This document shows positions 1 through 4,186 of a stretch of DNA of 5,785 nt, one piece after another. The stretch spans positions 1 to 5,785 of the forward strand of contig WQSI01000107.1 of the NCBI GenBank assembly GCA_009787945.1, written 5' to 3'. The position numbers and the translations under genes were made by a program. The DNA is from Defluviitaleaceae bacterium. Its GTDB lineage: Bacteria; Bacillota; Clostridia; Lachnospirales; WRAX01. Within the stretch, counting starts at the first letter, position 1. Each line of letters begins with the position of its first letter. Below the pieces are notes generated by a model that was given only the letters and a program-made list of their open reading frames with translations, ran no database searches and was not told where the DNA came from.

Positions 1-1
1 A

Positions 2-13
2 TATTATGCGCCC
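2..13. repeat. Partial palindromic repeat at the window edge
   Basis: TATTATGCGCCC is an exact 12-base match to the reverse complement of 2099-2110, part of the palindrome after kamE. It looks like the right arm of another copy whose left arm lies outside the window. Confidence 0.5.
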
Positions 14-41
14 GTTATCCGACAAACGTATTGTTGATGTG

Positions 42-55
42 GGGTACGTTTACCC
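42..55. repeat. Short inverted repeat GGGTA/TACCC
   Basis: GGGTA (42-46) and TACCC (51-55) can pair around a CGTT loop. CCGACA occurs at 19-24 and again at 54-59, so the spacer between the two GC-rich palindromes may be two degenerate tandem units. The function is unknown and this could be chance at this length. Confidence 0.3.
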
Positions 56-61
56 GACAGT

Positions 62-80
62 GGGCGCGCAATGCGCGCCC
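62..80. repeat. GC-rich palindromic repeat upstream of the secreted-protein gene
   Basis: GGGCGCGCA (62-70) and TGCGCGCCC (72-80) are perfect inverted arms around a single A, followed by CCTAC. It has the same plan as the palindrome at 2096-2120 (GGGGCGC..., central A, ...GCGCCCCTA). It resembles the short REP-like or MITE-like intergenic hairpins found in many copies in clostridial genomes. It lies just before the ribosome binding site at 94-99, so in RNA it would place a stable hairpin in the 5' leader if transcription starts upstream. Confidence 0.7.
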
Positions 81-93
81 CTACCACAATTAT

Positions 94-99
94 AGGAGG
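94..99 (+). promoter_or_regulatory. Ribosome binding site of the secreted-protein gene
   Basis: AGGAGG lies 7 nt before the ATG at 107. It decides the start: the earlier in-frame ATG at 71 sits inside a palindromic repeat, lacks a comparable site, and would put 12 polar residues before the signal peptide. Confidence 0.85.
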
Positions 100-106
100 A
101 GATATT

Positions 107-1345
107 ATGTTTAAAAGCAAGATTTTGGGGGTTTTTGCGGTTTTGACCCTTTCTCTCTTGGCGATAACCGCCAGTGAGGTGCAGGGGGCGACAAGCCGTG
201 TTATAAACCTTTCCACGGTGCAGCCTGGTGATTCTTATGGCAATCCCGTGCAGTGGGAGGCATTTGCGGATGGTGGCGGTGGAATTTGGGTGGTTGTGCA
301 TAGCGGAGCAAATGTGGAAGTTATTGGCAGTAGTGCGGGTGTGCATATAGAGACTGCTCCAAATTCAAATATAACACTAAACAGTGCAAGTTTTTTTGCA
401 TTAAATGCAAACGGTAACCTAACTTTAACTCTTTTAGGCAATAATACCGTGAGCGGCTTCCTTGACTTTCGGGGCAACACAACAATAAACGGCGGGGGCA
501 GCTTATCAACTAATCAGATTGGAGGGATGCAGCCTGCTACCCTTAACCTAGTCGGCGGACACATAACCGCAGATATAATCGCCCCAAACCTAACAACAGT
601 AAGCGCAGGCGGCAGTTTAACAGTTGGCGGCAACCAAATCTACCCCACCATAACCCAAGCAATGGATGCCATACAAAACGCCATAAACACCATGCCAGTG
701 ACAAATGCCACAACGCAGGCGCAAATAGTATCGGTGATAAACAACGCAACAACCAACCAGCAATTTTTATTTGATGTGTGGGTTGTCTTTAACCTTACCC
801 CCTCTACCACATCGGGCACAGGAACATTAATAGCAACCTTTGGGATGCGCCATGTGGTTACAGGAAGTATGCAAACCATGTTTATAGATAGAACCATAGC
901 GCAACTGCTGCCAGATGGAACACCGCCACCCATAGTAATTCCAACCCCTCCAGGGATAACCCCGCCAACACCACAACCTGAAGAACAAGACCAAGAGCCT
1001 GACTGGTGGATGACCCTAACCCCAAACCAAATAACCTTTGACCGCAGAAACCCACAAGACATAACCGTAACAATCGGGGCTGATGGCCCTAGCGCAAGAA
1101 ATGTGCGTCAACAGAGAATAGAACAGGTCTTTCAAGGGGTTAGAACCCTAGTAGAGGGTGAGGATTGGTCGATAGAAGGCAATGAAGTAACAATTTACGC
1201 AGAATTTTTATTAACATTACGAGAAGGTCGTCGGTTTATTAACATAGGCGACGGGCAAATACGTGTTGATGTGATTGAAACAGAGCCAGCACCTGCGCGC
1301 AGGTTGTTATTCTTGCGGGGGTTTGTTTGGTTGATGAACCAGTAA
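107..1345 (+). CDS. Secreted beta-helix-like protein with C-terminal X2-like domain
   Basis: Predicted exported cell-surface protein of 412 residues; biochemical function unknown, carbohydrate or cell-wall binding is plausible. Residues 1-28 form a signal peptide (KSK, then a hydrophobic core ILGVFAVLTLSLLAITA). Residues about 60-175 are rich in Asn, Gly, Thr and Ser with short repeated strands (ITLNSA, LTLTLLGNNTV, TTINGGGSL), as in right-handed beta-helix carbohydrate-binding proteins of the Cthe_2159/DUF4353 type. Residues 180-265 resemble a module of clostridial surface proteins (VTNATT, then FNLTPSTTSGTGTL). Residues 271-298 are a Pro/Glu-rich linker. Residues 302-391 match the X2 (CBM_X2) pattern: LTPNQITFDRRNPQDITVTI, then LVEGEDWSIEGNEVTIYAEFL and VDV. 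The ATG at 107 is preferred over the in-frame ATG at 71 because AGGAGG lies 7 nt upstream and the signal peptide starts there. The last 20 residues are an odd basic-hydrophobic tail. kamE follows after 16 nt. Family calls are from pattern memory, without an alignment. Confidence 0.85.
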   Translation: MFKSKILGVFAVLTLSLLAITASEVQGATSRVINLSTVQPGDSYGNPVQWEAFADGGGGIWVVVHSGANVEVIGSSAGVHIETAPNSNITLNSASFFALNANGNLTLTLLGNNTVSGFLDFRGNTTINGGGSLSTNQIGGMQPATLNLVGGHITADIIAPNLTTVSAGGSLTVGGNQIYPTITQAMDAIQNAINTMPVTNATTQAQIVSVINNATTNQQFLFDVWVVFNLTPSTTSGTGTLIATFGMRHVVTGSMQTMFIDRTIAQLLPDGTPPPIVIPTPPGITPPTPQPEEQDQEPDWWMTLTPNQITFDRRNPQDITVTIGADGPSARNVRQQRIEQVFQGVRTLVEGEDWSIEGNEVTIYAEFLLTLREGRRFINIGDGQIRVDVIETEPAPARRLLFLRGFVWLMNQ

Positions 1346-1350
1346 AGTAC

Positions 1351-1356
1351 GGAGGG
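1351..1356 (+). promoter_or_regulatory. Ribosome binding site of kamE
   Basis: GGAGGG lies 5 nt before the ATG at 1362, in the 16-nt gap after the secreted-protein gene. It lets kamE be translated independently of any N-terminal extension; an in-frame TAG at 1359-1361 rules out an upstream start. Confidence 0.8.
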
Positions 1357-1361
1357 ATTAG

Positions 1362-2090
1362 ATGATTAAACCATATGGAGATACATTAAACGACGGCAAG
1401 GTGCAGTTGTCCTTTACTTTGCCTGTTGCTAATGACGATAAGGGGCGGGAAGCCGCCAAGATGTTGGCTAAGAAAATGGGCATAGCTGACCCTAATGTGG
1501 CTCACAGCGGGGCGTTGGACAGCGGGTTTACTTTTTATGTTGTTTATGGCGGCACTGCCCATGATATAGATTATGACAGCATTGTGGTGCAAACCGTGGA
1601 TGGTGATGTGATGGATATGGGGGAGGTTTCTGCCTATATCCGCGAAAACATTGGGCGGGATGTGGTGATAATTGGCGCATCTACAGGTACAGATGCCCAC
1701 ACCGTAGGTATTGACGCTATTATGAATATGAAAGGCTTTGCAGGGAATTATGGGCTGGAGCGTTATGAGGGTATTGAGGCTCATAACCTGGGCAGTCAGG
1801 TGACTAATGAGGACTTTATCGCCAAAGCTAAGGAGCTTAAAGCGGATGTGTTGCTTGTTAGCCAAACTGTGACCCAAAAAGATGTCCATATCGCCAACAT
1901 GACAGAGCTTGTGGAGATGTTGGAAGCGGAAGGTCTGCGCCAGGATGTTGTGCTTATTTGCGGCGGGCCTCGCATTTCAAACGAGCTGGCAAAAGAGCTT
2001 GGTTATGATGCGGGCTTTGGGCAGAACAGCTTTGCCCAGCACGTGGCTTCCTTTGCCGTGCAAGAAATGGTGCAAAGAAACCTAAAATAA
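1362..2090 (+). CDS. kamE: Lysine 5,6-aminomutase beta subunit (B12/PLP-binding)
   Basis: Beta subunit of D-lysine/beta-lysine 5,6-aminomutase. The enzyme moves an amino group using adenosylcobalamin and PLP in anaerobic lysine fermentation; it is cytoplasmic and works with the alpha subunit KamD. The 242 residues start with KPYGDTLNDGKVQLSFTLP, the conserved opening of KamE, and contain the N-terminal dimerisation region (about 3-95) followed by a Rossmann-like B12 domain (about 98-238). The cobalamin motif DAHTVG (D111, H113, G116) is intact. K124 in NMKG lies 11 residues after this His, the same spacing as His133 and Lys144 (PLP Schiff base) in the Clostridium sticklandii enzyme. Also seen are VSQTVTQK, CGGPRISNE and the ELGYDAGFG ending. 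The separate, short chain argues against OraE, which is much longer. The start is fixed by GGAGGG 5 nt upstream and an in-frame TAG directly before the ATG. About 20 residues present at the N-terminus of the C. sticklandii protein are absent. No kamD is adjacent within the window. Confidence 0.95.
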   Translation: MIKPYGDTLNDGKVQLSFTLPVANDDKGREAAKMLAKKMGIADPNVAHSGALDSGFTFYVVYGGTAHDIDYDSIVVQTVDGDVMDMGEVSAYIRENIGRDVVIIGASTGTDAHTVGIDAIMNMKGFAGNYGLERYEGIEAHNLGSQVTNEDFIAKAKELKADVLLVSQTVTQKDVHIANMTELVEMLEAEGLRQDVVLICGGPRISNELAKELGYDAGFGQNSFAQHVASFAVQEMVQRNLK

Positions 2091-2095
2091 TACCG

Positions 2096-2120
2096 TAGGG
2101 GCGCATAATATGCGCCCCTA
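2096..2120. repeat. 25-bp palindrome between kamE and pssA
   Basis: TAGGGGCGCATA (2096-2107) and TATGCGCCCCTA (2109-2120) are perfect 12-bp inverted arms around one A. It starts 6 nt after the kamE stop codon. Its right end forms the stop codon of the convergent pssA (TAG on the minus strand, 2118-2120). A strong hairpin between convergent genes could slow or end transcription from both sides, but no T-run follows on either strand, so it is listed as a repeat and not an intrinsic terminator. Its design matches the repeats at 2-13 and 62-80. Confidence 0.75.
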
Positions 2121-2684
2121 ATGCGTGTTGCGGGAATTGGTTTTAAACCGCCTTATCTTCTTTCTGCTTACCATCAGCACAGACAGCAAAATCAAAAATA
2201 GGGATGTTATTTTTGAGTAAAGGGGAGTATCTCCATGCCAGGAAATTGCGCGGGATAAAATGGGGTGCAGGGTGGCGTATATGGCTAGGGCTATGCCTGC
2301 AACGGGTATGGGCAAGCCTAGGAAATGGTCGGTAAAATCTGATATATTGAAACGTGCAAGGCGATATGCTCCTGCCCCAATAAAAACCATGGATGTAAGC
2401 CAGATTAGGCTTGACGAAGGCTGCCCTGCATGGATATGGTTGATTAGGACGATGGGGGCAACGCCAAATGTGATAATGTCCGCAAAGGAGTCTAGCTGCT
2501 TGCCCATGTGGCTTACTGCGTTTAGTTTTCGGGCAACAAGCCCGTCAAAAAAGTCGATTAAGCCGCCTAGCAAAATGAAAAGGGCGGCTCTGTGGAAGTT
2601 GCCAGCGTGGATTATAAGCGAGATTGACCACATCCCAAGAATAAGATTTGCCATGGTCATTAAATTTGGTATGTGCTTTACCAT
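2118..2684 (-). CDS. pssA: CDP-diacylglycerol-serine O-phosphatidyltransferase (phosphatidylserine synthase)
   Basis: Integral membrane enzyme that joins CDP-diacylglycerol and serine to give phosphatidylserine and CMP, the first step towards phosphatidylethanolamine. The 188-residue protein carries the complete CDP-alcohol phosphatidyltransferase motif: D44-x2-D47-G48-x2-A51-R52-x8-G61-x3-D65-x3-D69. The subtype is indicated by FFDGLVARKLNAVSHMG, LDSFADIITFGVAP and FLGLPIPVAG, close to Bacillus subtilis PssA, and by the LMVSRKKIRRFK ending. About six membrane segments are visible. The ATG at 2684 is chosen because MVKHIPNLMTMAN aligns with the B. subtilis start and lies 1 nt after the stop codon of the upstream flippase-like gene, typical of translational coupling. 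Upstream alternatives are ATG 2699, preceded by GAAAGG, and GTG 2726; both would overlap the previous gene. It is the last gene of the minus-strand operon and its stop codon lies inside a palindromic repeat. Confidence 0.93.
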   Translation of the reverse strand: MVKHIPNLMTMANLILGMWSISLIIHAGNFHRAALFILLGGLIDFFDGLVARKLNAVSHMGKQLDSFADIITFGVAPIVLINHIHAGQPSSSLIWLTSMVFIGAGAYRLARFNISDFTDHFLGLPIPVAGIALAIYATLHPILSRAISWHGDTPLYSKITSLFLILLSVLMVSRKKIRRFKTNSRNTH

Positions 2685-2685
2685 T

Positions 2686-3618
2686 TTACCCAACGCCATC
2701 ACCCTTTCTTCTGATTTTGTAAGCACCGATAAAAGCCAGCCCTAACAGCATCACGAACCAAAAGGTGGCGAAGCGAAAAAAGATGGTTATTATGGCGGCA
2801 TCTGCTATAATAAATCCCGCGGCGACCAAAAGCCCAGACATGGTTGCCTCGAAGCCGCCAAGGCCGCCTGGGAAAATTGGCAGCATTGCCACCATGTAAG
2901 CAGTGAAGGTGATTGCGGCGATTTGAGCCAGATTGGCTTCTGGGTAAAATTGAATTGCTATCAAATACATTCTGGCGGGATAAAGCAGCCATATGAACAG
3001 GGATAGAAGGGCGAGTTTTGCACAATGCCCTTTATTTTTGCGTACGCCTTCCAATTGTATGAAGAAAGTTACCAAAAAGCCCCGCACTTTACCGCCTTTG
3101 CCTTGTAAACGCTCCTTGAATTTATGGGGAATGGCAAAAGCAACGACAAAAGCCGCTAACAGCAAAATGACTGCAACATAGGCAACCGAGCCCATAAAAC
3201 CGCTTGCCGTAAAAAGCACCACGAAAAACAGCGCACTTAGGCTGAACATCTTTTGAAGGGCGACCATTGCCGCCGCCCCTTCACCAGAACATTTAGCAAA
3301 ACGACTGATAAGAACCCCGCGGGTTATTTCACCGCCAAATTTAACCCCAGGGGTGATGCTGTCCATTAAAGCACCTTGGGAATTTATGTAGAACATATCC
3401 CAAAAGGCGATTGGCGTGCCAACAAGACGGGATATTTGAAACCATTGCAGGTTTATCAATAACTGGACAGCGATTTGCATGGCAAGCATGGCAAAAACCA
3501 GCCACAAGGGGATATGTCTAAGGCTGTACCACAAAGCTGCCCCGTCCATTTGGAGCAAGGCAACCAACAGCAAGACCGCCACAATAATTACCCATATGGT
3601 TTTCAGCCGCTTCTTCAT
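2686..3618 (-). CDS. Flippase-like membrane protein (LPG synthase TM / AglD family)
   Basis: Polytopic inner-membrane protein of 310 residues, of the family formed by the membrane half of MprF and by UPF0104/AglD-like proteins. In MprF this region moves lysyl-phosphatidylglycerol across the membrane. Family signs are TPGVKFGGEITRG (89-101), the hallmark PGGLGGFEATMSGLL (250-264) and the later FRFATFW (281-287). About seven or eight hydrophobic segments can be seen (for example 8-24, 36-55, 125-163, 200-222, 230-250, 284-300). There is no lysyl-transferase domain, so it is not a full MprF. The ATG overlaps the stop codon of the upstream gene as ATGA and no clear ribosome binding site precedes it, so translation is probably coupled. 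Since pssA follows directly, an aminophospholipid or a lipid-linked product is a reasonable guess for its substrate, but this is inference from context only. Confidence 0.85.
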   Translation of the reverse strand: MKKRLKTIWVIIVAVLLLVALLQMDGAALWYSLRHIPLWLVFAMLAMQIAVQLLINLQWFQISRLVGTPIAFWDMFYINSQGALMDSITPGVKFGGEITRGVLISRFAKCSGEGAAAMVALQKMFSLSALFFVVLFTASGFMGSVAYVAVILLLAAFVVAFAIPHKFKERLQGKGGKVRGFLVTFFIQLEGVRKNKGHCAKLALLSLFIWLLYPARMYLIAIQFYPEANLAQIAAITFTAYMVAMLPIFPGGLGGFEATMSGLLVAAGFIIADAAIITIFFRFATFWFVMLLGLAFIGAYKIRRKGDGVG

Positions 3619-4172
3619 GCTATATACAAGGCGGTGCTGCCAATATTACGGGATTTGTGGGCAACATATGGTCGGCAGGACAAGGCATTTTCGCACATAT
3701 GGCAGTAGGCATTTTCCAATTGTTTTTTGGGGCGGCGCACTAAAAGGCGGGTTCCAGAGTTTGCCTTGCTTCTAACGGCTTCAAACACCTGTTCCATGGG
3801 TGTAACTTGCAATGCTATGTGTATTACGGTGTAGTCGCCATAACAAATATCGCTGCAACCGCATTGGTGCAAAACCCGCACAAATTCATCCACCCCCAGG
3901 CGGCGTATAAGGCATTTTGCTTGAGGTATACAGCTTTCATTATTGTCTATCACCGTTACCTTTGCCCCTGTTATTTGGTGAAAAAGTATGGCGGAGAAGG
4001 GGCAGATGCCGCCGCCAATACAAAGAATGTGGTCGTCAGCCGTTATCCTTGCCAACACAACCTCTTTTTGGATGATGCCCTTGTAGTATTCGCTGGCAAG
4101 CTTGTACACAAAGCCAGTCTTGGCGGCATGTTTTTCGATTTTATAGGTTAGGTTTGTAATTGTTTTTGGCAT
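3615..4172 (-). CDS. Cys-rich SAM-binding-fold protein, nicotianamine-synthase-like
   Basis: Probable cytoplasmic enzyme of 185 residues with a Rossmann SAM-binding fold; reaction unknown. The glycine loop ILCIGGGICPFSAIL (about 49-63) and the acidic residue ending strand 2 (VTVIDNN, D76) are the SAM signature. The layout resembles nicotianamine synthases: YYKGIIQKEVVLARI before the loop, a G-x-G-x-x-P-[FL]-[ST] loop, and GTRLLVRRPKK near the end, like LLVRSAKG in NAS. It is shorter than usual NAS or CntL proteins, and an ordinary class I methyltransferase is possible. Ten cysteines stand out (51, 57, 81, 87, 104, 106, 110, 157, 160, 166), including CGCSDIC and CHMCENALSC, suggesting metal binding. 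The ATG at 4172 is chosen because GAGGGG lies 8 nt upstream; a TTG at 4193 would overlap feoB. It starts 13 nt after feoB and overlaps the flippase-like gene by 4 nt. Confidence 0.7.
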   Translation of the reverse strand: MPKTITNLTYKIEKHAAKTGFVYKLASEYYKGIIQKEVVLARITADDHILCIGGGICPFSAILFHQITGAKVTVIDNNESCIPQAKCLIRRLGVDEFVRVLHQCGCSDICYGDYTVIHIALQVTPMEQVFEAVRSKANSGTRLLVRRPKKQLENAYCHMCENALSCRPYVAHKSRNIGSTALYIA

Positions 4173-4180
4173 ATACCGCA

Positions 4181-4186
4181 CCCCTC
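4181..4186 (-). promoter_or_regulatory. Ribosome binding site of the NAS-like gene
   Basis: On the minus strand GAGGGG lies 8 nt before the ATG at 4172 and shares a base with the feoB stop codon (4186-4188). It decides the start in favour of ATG 4172 over TTG 4193. Confidence 0.75.

Noticed and set aside
1..93. Promoter for the secreted-protein/kamE pair
   Set aside because: No pair of -35 and -10 hexamers with proper spacing could be supported; TTGTTG at 31-36 has no matching -10 element.
71..106. Upstream ATG at 71 as start of the secreted protein
   Set aside because: It lies in a palindromic repeat, has no good ribosome binding site, and would add polar residues before the signal peptide.
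640..1062. 140-residue minus-strand open frame inside the secreted-protein gene
   Set aside because: It has low-complexity composition, no ribosome binding site or motif, and lies opposite a gene with a signal peptide and a recognisable X2-like domain.
2096..2120. Intrinsic bidirectional terminator between kamE and pssA
   Set aside because: The stem is strong, but no run of T follows on either strand, so it is annotated as a repeat that may only impede transcription.
2260..2745. 161-residue open frame on the plus strand
   Set aside because: It is antisense to pssA and the end of the flippase-like gene, has no family-like motif, and the minus-strand proteins match known families well.
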